Shown here one piece after another: positions 42,541 to 54,090 of a DNA stretch of 64,000 bases. Each line of letters starts with the position of its first letter. Within the stretch, counting starts at the first letter, position 1. The DNA is taken from assembly GCA_963787135.1 (NCBI GenBank), contig CAWBBW010000013.1, forward strand, positions 62,001-126,000, written 5' to 3'. Source of the DNA: Roseiarcus sp963787135 (GTDB taxonomy: Bacteria > Pseudomonadota > Alphaproteobacteria > Rhizobiales > Beijerinckiaceae). Position numbers and translations under genes: made by a program. Below the pieces are notes generated by a model. It did not search any database. It saw nothing but the letters and a program-made list of their open reading frames with translations, and was not told where the DNA came from.

Positions 42541-42810
42541 TCAAGCCGCAAATTCACTCAATCTTCGCAAAAGGCCCATGATCGCCCCGGCATTCGATGA
42601 CTGTGCCCAGTGATGCGCGGCGGGCCCGCCAATCCTGACACGAGGCTCGATCCCGGGGATGGTGCCCGCCTCGATGCGCATGCCTCTGACCAGCGCCCTG
42701 GATGCGTGCTCCTTGGCCTCTTCTTCCGTCGCGCATGGCAGGAGCAGCCATTCGACGTCTCCTTCTGACTCACGCATCGGACGGGTCGTCGATACGAACC
42801 ATGAGATCAT
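42541..42810 (-). CDS. Conserved hypothetical protein
   Basis: An 89-aa soluble protein starting MISWFVSTTRPMRESEGDVEWLLL. The middle ATEEEAKEHASRALVRGMRIEAGTIPG and the end IGGPAAHHWAQSSNAGAIMGL are typical of a small protein conserved across Hyphomicrobiales, with the HHWAQSS string its best mark. Function unknown. Start at ATG 42810 is the conserved one; ATG 42822 adds four residues. The neighbouring gaps (42338-42540 and 42811-43024) hold nothing recognised. Confidence 0.75.
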   Translation of the reverse strand: MISWFVSTTRPMRESEGDVEWLLLPCATEEEAKEHASRALVRGMRIEAGTIPGIEPRVRIGGPAAHHWAQSSNAGAIMGLLRRLSEFAA

Positions 42811-43024
42811 TGCGGCTCCCAAAAACGAGATGCGCTCCCGAACCGAGGCTCATCAAAAAGCGTGTTTGTGTTGAGACGATGACAACCAGAAGTTGCTGTC
42901 GCTGTTCACAAACTCGAGGCGCAAGGCCGCGCAACGGATGTGGACATTCGAGGATACTTATTGAGATTCAGCGGCGAGGACGATCGTTCCGCCGACCCTC
43001 GAAAGGCTGCGCCCGGGCGCAGGG

Positions 43025-43993
43025 CTACTCCGCCGGCGGCGGTGCCGGAGTAGCCGCCAGCATCGGAACGTTGGGCCGCAGCATTTGCAGCGATTTAATC
43101 ACGTTGCGCGAAATGATCGACGGCAACGGCGGACCCTTCGAGCGAGCATCGAACATGGCGGCGGCGACCTGCCGGTCGTCTTCGTTGGCCGCGGCGAAAT
43201 CGTGCTGATAGACATCGCGGACCCATTCGTCCTTGGCGCTGTCTGCCCCGTTGGCGGCGATCTCGAGCCACATCAGGCCGCGGCCGCGCTGACTCGGAAC
43301 ACCATCTCCGGTGAACAACATGTGACCGAGGAGCGCCTGGGAGGGCCGATGGCCTTTCTCCGCTGCCAGCACCAGCCAGTGCACAGCGCTGATGTTGTCC
43401 TTGGACAGTCCGCCAGCGCCGACGATGTACATATGGGCCAGATTGTACTGGGCGTCAGGATTGCCAAAGGTCGTCGCCGCATACTGGAAGAGTTCGCGCG
43501 CTCGCTCGGGGTCGGCGTGAACTTCGCTATTGGGAATGCCGGTGAGACTGTACACTCCGACCGCGACGAAGGCGCTGGAGATTGCGGCCCGGTTTCTCTG
43601 ATCAGGGGCGTCCTCATCGTAGTCTTCAACGAGCCGGTTGAAGCAGCGGTAAGCTTTGATGTCGTCGCGCGCGACGACGACGCCGTCGGCGTATATCTCG
43701 CCGAGTTTCCAGCGCGCGATCGGCTCGCCGCCCTCTGCAGCATAGGTTAGCGCCGCGACCGCGGCCGCGGCGTCGCCTGCCTTGAGATCGTCGATTCCGG
43801 CGCGAAGGGCCTGCTCGGCGCTGGTAAAGCCCTTGGGCGAAATCTTCGCCGGCGGATTCGCTGTCGAGCCGTCGAAAGCGAACGCGGAAATCGAGGACAA
43901 CGTCAACATTCCGAAGGCTGTGAGTGCGACGGCCCTGCGACACGCCCTCTGCGGGGCTTCGACCATTGCCTCAAAACCCGCGACAACCCGCAT
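43025..43993 (-). CDS. ExoR-like Sel1-repeat periplasmic protein
   Basis: A 322-aa exported protein with Sel1-type repeats. After a signal region (RRAVALTAFGMLTLSSISAFA) come KLGEIYADGVVVARDDIKAYRCFNRL, VAVGVYSLTGIPNSEVHADPERARELFQYAA, AQYNLAHMYIVGAGGL, HWLVLAAEKGHRPSQALLGHMLFTGDGVPSQRGRGLMWLEI. Order and wording match Sinorhizobium ExoR, the periplasmic inhibitor of the ExoS/ChvI two-component system that controls exopolysaccharide and motility. exoS and chvI are not here. The start may be ATG 43993 or 43966; both precede the signal peptide. Confidence 0.85.
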   Translation of the reverse strand: MRVVAGFEAMVEAPQRACRRAVALTAFGMLTLSSISAFAFDGSTANPPAKISPKGFTSAEQALRAGIDDLKAGDAAAAVAALTYAAEGGEPIARWKLGEIYADGVVVARDDIKAYRCFNRLVEDYDEDAPDQRNRAAISSAFVAVGVYSLTGIPNSEVHADPERARELFQYAATTFGNPDAQYNLAHMYIVGAGGLSKDNISAVHWLVLAAEKGHRPSQALLGHMLFTGDGVPSQRGRGLMWLEIAANGADSAKDEWVRDVYQHDFAAANEDDRQVAAAMFDARSKGPPLPSIISRNVIKSLQMLRPNVPMLAATPAPPPAE

Positions 43994-44187
43994 GGATCCC
44001 GACCCGCCAACCAATCGCGCCGCAGTCTCCCGATGGAGACGCTCACGCCACGCGTACGTTCCGTCACTAATCAACCTGAGAGTCGTTTATGGCGCAATCG
44101 GGGCGCGTTCCGGCCAGAAACCGGACGGAGGACGACTTGGGTTAATCCTGTGGCGCGGAAGCCACATGTTTTGACCTGTAAGCGGGC

Positions 44188-47064
<2,877 letters not shown>

Positions 47065-47224
47065 GGATCTTGCGTCCGCGCTACGCCCCGCTGCGGGCGT
47101 TCGTGATTGGGTGCGGGCATTCCCTGCGGCGCCGGGGTGCGAGGGCCGACGGCGGAAGACCGCGACGGCTTTAAGCCCATCGCGGCGGCGCAAGTCAACG
47201 CGACAACGAGCGTTGCAGGATCGC

Positions 47225-47797
47225 TTATCGGGTTCCGCGCGCCAGCCGCTCGATTTCCGCGCCAATGAGCCGCTCAACGATCCCCGGCAGGTTCTCGTCG
47301 AGCCACGCCTTCAGCATGGGGCGCAGCATCTCACGAACCATTCCGTCGGCGAGTTCGGCGCCTCGGGCCGCAAGTTCGGCCGACAGCGCCCCGAATGCCG
47401 AAGTCACCGCTCGATCGGTCTCCGCCGACAGCAGAGGGCCGTCATCTTGCGACTTGGCGTTTTCCGCCGAGTCTGAAGCCGCAGGCTCAGGCTGGCGCCA
47501 GACGACCTTCGGGGGATTGGTTTCGGGGGTCTGGCCGGGTTCAGGCTGCGGGGGCTCCTGAGCTGTGTGTTTTTCGGCCGGCGCATCCTTGGAATAGACG
47601 ATTTGAGGTCCGGCGATGGGGGCCGCCGGCCGAATCGGCGCCGGTTTCGCCGGTTCGGCTTTCGCCGGCTCGCGTTCCTCTGCGATGATGGTGCGAATGG
47701 AGGCGAGAATTTCTTCCATCGACGGTTCGTAGGCGCGCTGTGCGCGGCGAAGCGCCTCAAGTTCGCGATCGCTGGAATTCGACGTTGCTGCGCTCAT
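47225..47797 (-). CDS. popZ: Polar organizing protein PopZ (DUF2497)
   Basis: A 190-aa protein with the PopZ layout. The N-terminal YEPSMEEILASIRTIIAEE helix binds client proteins, a Pro/Glu/Ala-rich disordered linker (about 45-125) follows, and the C-terminal LADGMVREMLRPMLKAWLDENLPGIVERLIGAEIERLARG forms the oligomerising helices. PopZ forms polar condensates that anchor parS/ParB in alphaproteobacteria. The valS-popZ-tolC arrangement is conserved in the class. Confidence 0.93.
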   Translation of the reverse strand: MSAATSNSSDRELEALRRAQRAYEPSMEEILASIRTIIAEEREPAKAEPAKPAPIRPAAPIAGPQIVYSKDAPAEKHTAQEPPQPEPGQTPETNPPKVVWRQPEPAASDSAENAKSQDDGPLLSAETDRAVTSAFGALSAELAARGAELADGMVREMLRPMLKAWLDENLPGIVERLIGAEIERLARGTR

Positions 47798-47900
47798 CCA
47801 ACCGCTCCGGCCTGTCCCAGGCCTTTTTCGAATCAGGGTTCCGCGTCGCCAGAGTTAATCGCTGGACGCCCGGTCGAGCAAGCGCCGCTTTCGCCCTAGC

Positions 47901-49349
47901 TCACTTGCCGTCGGGCGTCCTCAGCCCGATCCACTTGCCCTTGACCTGTTCGAAATGGACGCGCGGATCGTACTCGGCGACGGCAAGCCCCAGGGTCGGG
48001 ATATTCAGACGCCCGACCGCTGACAAGAGCGAATATGAATTGACGACCTGGTCATGCTCGGCCGAGACGAGCTGGCTTCTGGCAGTGAGCAGCGCCTGTT
48101 GAGCGTTGAGCACGTCGAGCGTCGTCCGCTGCCCGACTTTCGCCTCTTCGCGCACCCCCGTAAGCGCGACTTCGTTGGCCGAAACCGCCGCCTTCGCGGC
48201 GCGCACGACGCCGACCGAGGCCTGATTGAGGCCCCATGCGGCAACGACCGCCGCACGGACCTGGTCGCGTTGCGAATCGGTCTGCAGTTCCTGCTGCCCC
48301 AGGCTTTCCTTGGCCTGGCGGGTCGTCGCATATTCGGCGCCGCCCTGGTAGATCGGGATGGTGACCTGGCCCATGAGCGAGCCCGCCAGCACGTGCAGAC
48401 CAGGGAACCCATTGGCGTCAAATTGCTGAGTAACCGAACCGGTGACCCCGACGGTCGGGTAAAGCGCGCCCTCGGCAATCTTCACCTGGAGAAGCGCGGC
48501 ATCGACGCCGTGGAGCGACGCCACGATCGCCGGATGCTCGATCTGCGAGATCGAGATAGCTTCGGGCAGAGTCCTGGGCAGCGGTCTGACTATTGGCTGG
48601 ACCGGCGAAAGGCTCTTCGGCTCATCGCCGATGGTCTGCCGGTACCTGGCGACCGAAGCTTGCAGGGTCGCCACTGCGCTGAGTTCGGTCGCCTGCGCGG
48701 TGGCGAGGCTCGCCTCGGCCTGCGCGACGTCGGTCCGGGTGACTTCGCCGACAGTGAAGCGATCCCTGGTCTCGCGCAACTGCTCCTGCAGCACCTGGAC
48801 GTTGTTGCGATCGAGATCGAGGATCGCGGTATCACGCAGCACGTCCATGTAAGCGGTAATTCCCGCCAGCAGGGTATTCTGCTCGGTGTTGCGCAGTTGC
48901 TCCCGCGCTCCCAGCACCTGCGATTCCGCCTGGCTGATCGAGTTGGTGGTGCGCATGCCGTTGAAGATGGTCTCGTTCGCCGTTACGCCATAGCCGCGGG
49001 GACGAAGGTCGACCGTTGTGTTACCGACGCCGGTTCCATTGGCGCCAATCAGACTTGTGTCGGCGCGCTCGAGGCCGACATTGGCCTGGCCAGTGACAGT
49101 CGGGAGATAGCCGGCGTTTGCCTTGGGAACGTTCTCGTCTGCCACGCGCACCGCGGCTCGCTGGGTGTTGATGTCCGGATTGTTCAAATAGGCCTTGACC
49201 AGCGCGCCGTTCGCGGTTTCGGCGCGCGAGGCGCCGGCGCCGAGAGCAGCAATGGCGACCGTCGCGAAAAGCAGCCGCCGCAAAGCACTCTTTGCTGCGC
49301 CGCCGAAGGTCGTCGCCCGCCCCTCAGGTACGCCTATGCCCGAATTCAT
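47901..49349 (-). CDS. TolC family outer membrane protein
   Basis: A protein of about 482 aa: signal peptide (RRLLFATVAIAALGAGASRA) followed by two TolC repeats of long helices and strands. ALVKAYLNNPDINTQRAAVRVADENV, VTANETIFNGMRT and RDRFTVGEVTRTDVAQAEASLA belong to the first, and VTIPIYQGGAEYATTRQAKESL and EEAKVGQRTTLDVLNAQQALLTARSQLV to the second. Trimers make the exit duct for type I secretion and efflux. ATG 49349 (MNSGIGV) follows an in-frame ATG at 49367. No ABC or RND partner is adjacent. Confidence 0.94.
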   Translation of the reverse strand: MNSGIGVPEGRATTFGGAAKSALRRLLFATVAIAALGAGASRAETANGALVKAYLNNPDINTQRAAVRVADENVPKANAGYLPTVTGQANVGLERADTSLIGANGTGVGNTTVDLRPRGYGVTANETIFNGMRTTNSISQAESQVLGAREQLRNTEQNTLLAGITAYMDVLRDTAILDLDRNNVQVLQEQLRETRDRFTVGEVTRTDVAQAEASLATAQATELSAVATLQASVARYRQTIGDEPKSLSPVQPIVRPLPRTLPEAISISQIEHPAIVASLHGVDAALLQVKIAEGALYPTVGVTGSVTQQFDANGFPGLHVLAGSLMGQVTIPIYQGGAEYATTRQAKESLGQQELQTDSQRDQVRAAVVAAWGLNQASVGVVRAAKAAVSANEVALTGVREEAKVGQRTTLDVLNAQQALLTARSQLVSAEHDQVVNSYSLLSAVGRLNIPTLGLAVAEYDPRVHFEQVKGKWIGLRTPDGK

Positions 49350-49610
49350 TCCCGCCTCATCGCCCATGCAAGGGCTAGCGCCCTTTCACTCTACGTCGCA
49401 CGCCCGCCACAAAAAGCATACCCGCTCCTGCGCGGCGCTGACGGGCATCCAGGACAACCAACGCTGCGCATGCCTTTCCCGCTATCTTAGTGGGTCGACG
49501 GGCAGACGCCACCCGAGCCTCAACCCGGCGACGCGAATCGGCCAGTTTTTTGCTGCCCGTCACAAACATGAGACACTTGACGTTGACCCGTCCTCGCGAG
49601 ATTCCAGTTT

Positions 49611-50279
49611 CTAGAAGGCGAAGCTCACGCCGGGCTGGAAGCCGTCCAGCACCTCAGCGGTCGTCTCGAACAGAGCGCGCCGGCTCACGCCCTCGGCGCT
49701 CTTTTCATACAGGGCGGCCTGGGAGGTCACGCCGCTGGCGTCGACACCGACCAGGCGGCCTCCGTCAGCGAGCTGCGAGAGCAAAGCTTTCGGGCAAAGG
49801 CGGAACGCGCCCTCCACCACAATGACGTCGAACGGACCAAGATGGGCTGCTCCGCCGTCGAGCGGGTCCTCGACGACCTCGACATTTGGCTTGCCGGCCA
49901 GTTCCTGGCGCGCCGCCGCCGCGGCGCCAGCGTCCGACTCGAGGGCCACGACTTTTGCCCCCATGTAGTCAAGGAGCGCGGCGCCATAGCCCGATCCGCC
50001 GCCGACATCGAGCGCCCTGTCGCCGGCCTTGACCGCGGCGGCCTGAAGCATCCGCGCGAGAGACAGAGGAGGCAGCAACTGCCTTACTTTGGCGCCCCGC
50101 GCCGGAACTTCGCGATCGAGATAAGCCAGCGCGACGAAATCGGGCGCCACGAACCGCTCGCGTGGCGTCTCGAGGAAGGCCGCAAGCACTTCCCGGTCGA
50201 CGACATCGCCGGTCCGCAGCTGGGAGTTCACCATCGCGAGACGCCGTTCCTGCTGCGTTTCAGCCGAAGTCACCGCCAT
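49611..50279 (-). CDS. Protein-L-isoaspartate O-methyltransferase family protein
   Basis: A 222-aa SAM-dependent methyltransferase. MVNSQLRTGDVVDREVLAAFLETPRERFV is the family N-terminus, LPPLSLARMLQAAAVKAGDRALDVGGGSGYGAALL holds the SAM-binding glycine loop (DVGGGSGYG), and FDVIVVEGAF the post-I motif. The usual substrate-binding PQ/TISQP region is altered (LLPPLSLARM), so repair of isoaspartyl residues is likely by family but not certain. It commonly sits next to tolC in alphaproteobacteria, as here. Confidence 0.88.
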   Translation of the reverse strand: MAVTSAETQQERRLAMVNSQLRTGDVVDREVLAAFLETPRERFVAPDFVALAYLDREVPARGAKVRQLLPPLSLARMLQAAAVKAGDRALDVGGGSGYGAALLDYMGAKVVALESDAGAAAAARQELAGKPNVEVVEDPLDGGAAHLGPFDVIVVEGAFRLCPKALLSQLADGGRLVGVDASGVTSQAALYEKSAEGVSRRALFETTAEVLDGFQPGVSFAF

Positions 50280-50327
50280 GGATTCTGCCCCGCGATTGGA
50301 CGTCGCCGTCCGGACTCAAGAGTAAAG

Positions 50328-50371
50328 TGGAGGCCTCGCCCGGAATCGAACCGGGTTGCAAGGATTTGCAG
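50328..50371 (-). pseudogene. 3' half of a tRNA-Cys (probable attachment-site duplicate)
   Basis: The minus strand reads, from the anticodon loop to the end, CTGCAAA, TCCTT, GCAA, CCCGG, TTCGATT, CCGGG, CGAGGCC, T and CCA: a perfect 3' half of a cysteine tRNA with encoded CCA. The 5' side is not tRNA-like: the anticodon stem partner is AACGG instead of AAGGA, the D arm is too short, and no acceptor partner GGCCTCG is found. The intact homology stops at the anticodon loop, the classic crossover place of tyrosine-recombinase integration. So it looks like a duplicated attachment end rather than a working tRNA. Confidence 0.7.
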
Positions 50372-50700
50372 CCGTTCGGAGCGGCCTCGCTAGCCTTATG
50401 ACACTGAAGAGAAACCTCAAAATCAGTGCGAATCGCGCTGGAATCAAACGGTTTTCTGTTGCACCAAAAGGACGTCAGTGGCATCTTTTGTCAGGAAACG
50501 GTGGCTCGCGACGCTGACGAAACGCGAGCGGGCAACGGCTCCCGGGTCAAAGAAATACCACTCACATGGCCGTCAGGATTAGCGACGCTTGGCTCAAGAA
50601 GCAAGCGGCCCCGGCTTTGGGCCAGATGGCGGGGTGGTCAATGGTCCGTTTCCACCGTTTTTTGTTTATTATTCGCTCCGGAGCGCCGTTGTGCCTTCAT
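50372..50700. other. Gene-free stretch beside the tRNA-Cys fragment
   Basis: About 330 bases with no convincing gene. On the plus strand ATG 50566 opens MAVRISDAWLKKQAAPALGQ, which vaguely recalls the first residues of some tyrosine recombinases, but the frame soon becomes a shadow of dhaK. I record it only as a possible decayed integrase start. An AT-rich CCGTTTTTTGTTTATTATTCG run at 50658-50680 is not preceded by a good hairpin. Confidence 0.35.
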
Positions 50701-51696
50701 TCACCATCGCAGCGCCGCGGTGCGAACCGGATGGTCCCAGAGCGCGATCATCTCAGGATCGAGCAAGGTGACCGTGATCGAGCACCCCGCCATCTCGAGC
50801 GAGGTGACGAGGCTGCCGACCAGCGAGCGCGCGACGCGCAGGCCGCGCTTTTCGAGCGCCAGGCGCGCGGCATTGTACACCAGATAGAGCTCGATCGTCG
50901 GCGTGCCTCCGAAGCCGTTGACGAGGAGCAACATGTCGGCCGCCCCGTTTGCCCCGAGATGATCGCTGAGATCGCGCACGATCGCCGTCGTCATCTCCTC
51001 CGCAATCGCGTTGGCGCTCGTCAGCTTTACGCGCCGACGCCCCGGCTCGCCATGAATGCCGACGCCCATCTCCATCTCGTCCTCGCCGAGCGTGAATGTC
51101 GGCGTCCCGGCCGCCGGAACGGTGCAGCTGGACAGAGCCACCCCCATCGAGCGGGTCCGGGCATTGACCCGCTCGCCCAACGCCGCACAGCCTTCGAGAT
51201 CTACGCCCCGCTCGGCGGCGGCGCCGACGATCTTCTCGACAACGAGCGTGCCGGCCACGCCGCGGCGGCCAGCGCTGTGGGTCGAGCTCTCGACGGCGAC
51301 ATCGTCATTGGTGATGACGGTGGCGGCGCGGCGCTCCGCGAACTCGGCGGCCATCTCGAAATTCATGCAGTCCCCGGCATAGTTCTTGACGATGAAGAGG
51401 ACCCCGGCCTTGCCCGCGACCGCCTGCGCCGCCTCGACGATCTGATCGGGCGTCGGGGAGGTGAAGACCTGGCCCGGACAGGCGGCGTCGAGCATGCCAT
51501 AGCCTATGAATCCGGCGTGCAGCGGTTCGTGACCGCTGCCGCCGCCCGAGATGAGCGCCACTTTGTCCGGGTTCAGCTCGCGGCGCCGCAGAAACTTCCG
51601 TTCCGGCCCGAGAACGACGATATCGGCGTGCGCGGCGGCGAAGCCGTCGAGGCTCTCGGCAATGATCGTCTCGGGCGAATTGATGAGCTTCTTCAT
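50701..51696 (-). CDS. dhaK: Dihydroxyacetone kinase subunit DhaK
   Basis: A 331-aa substrate-binding subunit of the PTS-dependent DHA kinase. LISGGGSGHEPLHAGFIG (47-64, with His-56) shapes the DHA pocket and His-215 in MGVGIHGEPGRRR is the residue that binds DHA covalently as a hemiaminal. FIVKNYAGDCMNFEMAAE is also diagnostic. DhaK works with DhaL-ADP to make DHAP. It is the last gene of the 50.7-60.8 kb operon, separated from dhaL and dhaM by ptsI-like, HPr and regulator genes. Length matches the family. Confidence 0.95.
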   Translation of the reverse strand: MKKLINSPETIIAESLDGFAAAHADIVVLGPERKFLRRRELNPDKVALISGGGSGHEPLHAGFIGYGMLDAACPGQVFTSPTPDQIVEAAQAVAGKAGVLFIVKNYAGDCMNFEMAAEFAERRAATVITNDDVAVESSTHSAGRRGVAGTLVVEKIVGAAAERGVDLEGCAALGERVNARTRSMGVALSSCTVPAAGTPTFTLGEDEMEMGVGIHGEPGRRRVKLTSANAIAEEMTTAIVRDLSDHLGANGAADMLLLVNGFGGTPTIELYLVYNAARLALEKRGLRVARSLVGSLVTSLEMAGCSITVTLLDPEMIALWDHPVRTAALRW

Positions 51697-51701
51697 GGCG
51701 C

Positions 51702-52127
51702 TTACTTATCCTCCTGAAGCAATCCGACCAAGCGCCGCGCAAAATCATGCAACAAGGCGTCAAGCTGTGCGTTCCTCTTCCGGCTGCCGAGATCGGTCAG
51801 ATGAAGCGTCACGGCACGCTCCCGGGGCACGCCGCCGAGGCGGCCGGCGTGGCGCGGATGTGCGCGCCCATAAGCTTCGAGGAACGCCGACCGCTCCGCG
51901 GGCGAGAAATGGCAAGCCTCGAAGATGGTGTTGAGGTGCTGCACCGGGATCGGGACAGGATAGGTCGGATTGGCGATCTGACTGATGAAGCTCCGATTCT
52001 TTCCCATGGCTTGCGCCAGCTTGAGGCGCATGCCGGATGGCCGCTTTTCGAGCACCGCCTTGAAGATGGTCTTGTACGCGGCGACAGCGCCTTCCTCGCC
52101 TTGCCCTTCGACGGCCGGCTCAGTCAC
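51702..52127 (-). CDS. Small HTH-like protein in the dha operon
   Basis: A 141-aa soluble protein. Residues 15-90, KTIFKAVLEKRPSGMRLKLAQAMGKNRSFISQIANPTYPVPIPVQHLNTIFEACHFS (abridged as the LAQAMGKNRSFISQI core), have the outline of a Cro/XRE-type helix-turn-helix, followed by PAERSAFLEAYGRAHPRH and a helical tail. It lies between the Enzyme I and dhaK genes and overlaps the former by 8 bases, so it is made with them. A regulatory role for the operon is an inference from position and fold. Confidence 0.7.
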   Translation of the reverse strand: MTEPAVEGQGEEGAVAAYKTIFKAVLEKRPSGMRLKLAQAMGKNRSFISQIANPTYPVPIPVQHLNTIFEACHFSPAERSAFLEAYGRAHPRHAGRLGGVPRERAVTLHLTDLGSRKRNAQLDALLHDFARRLVGLLQEDK

Positions 52128-53739
52128 CGCTTGCCCCTAGGTTCAGGTCGGCGATCGCCTGTTTCACCCTCCCGAGCGAGGGAGGGCTCATCGAGAACTC
52201 GCGCACCCCGCAGCGGAGGAGCGCAAGAGCGCAACGCGGATCGCCGGCCATGTCGCCGCAGAGGCTAACGCTCGCCCCCCGACGCAAGCCATGCTCCGCA
52301 GTCCGGCGGATCAGTTCGAGGACGGCGGGATTGAGCGGGTCGCTGAGAGCGCTGAGAGCGCCGTTCGCACGGTCGCTTGCCATAACGTATTGCGTGAGAT
52401 CGTTCGAGCCGATGGAGAAGAACGAGGCAGGGAAAGCGTCGATCGTCAGCGCCGCCGCCGGCACCTCGACCATGATGCCGAGCTCCGGCAAGGCGGCGCG
52501 AACCCCGGCCGCAAGCAGCTGCGCGACAACCTCCCGGAAAAGATCACGCGCCGCGGTGAACTCGGCCGGAACGGTCACCATTGGAAACATCACCCTGAGT
52601 TTGCCGTGCACCGCGGCGCGCGCCAAGGCGCGCAGCTGCACGGCGAAGATCTCGGGACGCTTGAGACTGAGGCGCAGGCCTCGGACGCCGAGGAACGGGT
52701 TCATTTCGCCATCCTCGGTGAAGCCGCGGATCGGCTTGTCGCCGCCGGCATCGACCGTGCGGATCGTCACCGGCCGATCGCCCGCCCATCGCAGCACGGC
52801 CTCGTAGATGCCGAACTGTTTATCTTCGTCGGGCAGGCCGGCCGGATCGTCAAACAAGAACTCGGTCCGCATCAGGCCGATCCCGTCGGAATACTGCGCG
52901 TCTGGGTGACCGAGATCGGCGGCGTCTTGAATATTGATGTGGAGCCGCACCCTGTCGCCGCGCCAGATGACCGGCGGCCCGGCCAACACCGCGCTCGCTG
53001 CGGCTTTGCCCTTCGAATCCGCGGAGCGGCGCGCCGCGAAGTCGGCGATTCGGGCCGGAGGCGGGTCGAGCTCGAGCGTCGCCTGCTCTCCGTCCAGCAA
53101 CGCGATCCCAGCTTGCGCGGGCAGTCGGCCGAGCTGCACAACCATCGGAACGCCGCGCGCTCGCGCCAGCATCGCGACATGACTGGCCGCGCTGCCGTGC
53201 GATAGCGCAAGGCCGCCGCCTGCCGACCAGTCGATCTCGAGAAATCGAGACGGCGGCAGATCTTCGGCGCAAACCACCGCACCGGCCGGAATCTTCACGG
53301 ACGCGCGCAGCTCGCCATTCAGCGCCGCGAGGACACGGTCGCGGAGATCGATGAGATCGGCGGCGCGCGCCTGCAAGTATTCGTCCGGCGCTGCGCGATA
53401 GTGCGCAATCTGCTCCGCAAGAACTCGCGACCAGGCGTCATCGGCCGCGGCGCCCGCCGCGATTGCAGCGAAGATCGGTCCGAGAAGGGCTTTGTCGTCC
53501 AGCAACTCCAACTGAAATTCTAAAATCTCGGCGGCGTCGCCGCCAATTGTCGAGGCCAAGGTCTTGATTTGGCCGTTCGTCTCGGCGAGCGCCCCGCGGA
53601 GCGCCCTCTCCTCCGCCGCGCTGCTTCCGGCCGTACGCCTGCCGACGCGCGCCTGGTCCACCAGCACCAGCGGCCCGTGTGCAAAGCCCCACGACGCCGT
53701 CCGACCTTTGAGGATGAGCGTTGCGGATGCAATTGACAT
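52120..53739 (-). CDS. Phosphoenolpyruvate-protein phosphotransferase (PTS Enzyme I)
   Basis: A 539-aa Enzyme I. The phospho-histidine is His-187 in LSHGSAASHVAMLARARGVPMVV; the PEP-binding barrel has IGLMRTEFLFDD, GGDKPIRGFTEDGEMNPFLGVRGLRLSL, VMFPMVTVPAEF, FSIGSNDLTQYVMASDR and the Cys in SVSLCGDMAGDP. It moves phosphate from PEP to HPr. The canonical GGRTSH string is relaxed to GSAASH. Its position directly after the HPr and dhaM genes indicates that it feeds the DHA kinase rather than a sugar permease. Confidence 0.93.
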   Translation of the reverse strand: MSIASATLILKGRTASWGFAHGPLVLVDQARVGRRTAGSSAAEERALRGALAETNGQIKTLASTIGGDAAEILEFQLELLDDKALLGPIFAAIAAGAAADDAWSRVLAEQIAHYRAAPDEYLQARAADLIDLRDRVLAALNGELRASVKIPAGAVVCAEDLPPSRFLEIDWSAGGGLALSHGSAASHVAMLARARGVPMVVQLGRLPAQAGIALLDGEQATLELDPPPARIADFAARRSADSKGKAAASAVLAGPPVIWRGDRVRLHINIQDAADLGHPDAQYSDGIGLMRTEFLFDDPAGLPDEDKQFGIYEAVLRWAGDRPVTIRTVDAGGDKPIRGFTEDGEMNPFLGVRGLRLSLKRPEIFAVQLRALARAAVHGKLRVMFPMVTVPAEFTAARDLFREVVAQLLAAGVRAALPELGIMVEVPAAALTIDAFPASFFSIGSNDLTQYVMASDRANGALSALSDPLNPAVLELIRRTAEHGLRRGASVSLCGDMAGDPRCALALLRCGVREFSMSPPSLGRVKQAIADLNLGASGD

Positions 53740-53742
53740 GGC

Positions 53743-54090
53743 TCACGCCACAGTGTCGGGAAAGTCTTGCTCAACCAGGAGCACCAAGGCGGCGACGGCC
53801 GCCTGTGCATCCAGGCCGGTCGCCTCGAACTCGATAATGCTGTCTCGCGCCGCGCGCATTGCGACGACGCTCGCGACGCTCTTGGCGTCGATCCAGTCGG
53901 CCGCGCCCGCGACTCGCACTGCGATTTCTGAGCTGAAGCGCTTGGCCAGCTTGGTCAGCTTCACCGCCGGACGCGCATGCATCCCGACCGAATGGATGAG
54001 TTGCACGCTGCCGGCGGCGACGTTCTCCTTGTGACTGAGCAATTCCGCCATGAACTCGTTCCCCAGTGATTGATCGTTGACCACGCTCAA
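53743..54090 (-). CDS. HPr family phosphocarrier protein
   Basis: A 115-aa HPr. The active-site His-38 is in IHSVGMHARPAVKLTKLAKRF; SEIAVRVAGAADWIDAKSVASVVAMRAARDS completes the fold, with Ser of the KSVASV string at the usual regulatory place. It carries phosphate from Enzyme I to DhaM. The N-terminus is about 22 residues longer than usual, so translation might begin at an internal ATG (MAELLSHK). The start overlaps the dhaM stop as ATGA, and Enzyme I follows 3 bases later. Confidence 0.92.
   Translation of the reverse strand: MSVVNDQSLGNEFMAELLSHKENVAAGSVQLIHSVGMHARPAVKLTKLAKRFSSEIAVRVAGAADWIDAKSVASVVAMRAARDSIIEFEATGLDAQAAVAALVLLVEQDFPDTVA

Noticed and set aside
50566..50650. Start of a tyrosine recombinase (MAVRISDAWLKKQ) next to the tRNA-Cys fragment
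   Set aside because: Only about 15 residues are suggestive and the frame then becomes antisense to dhaK; not enough to call a gene.
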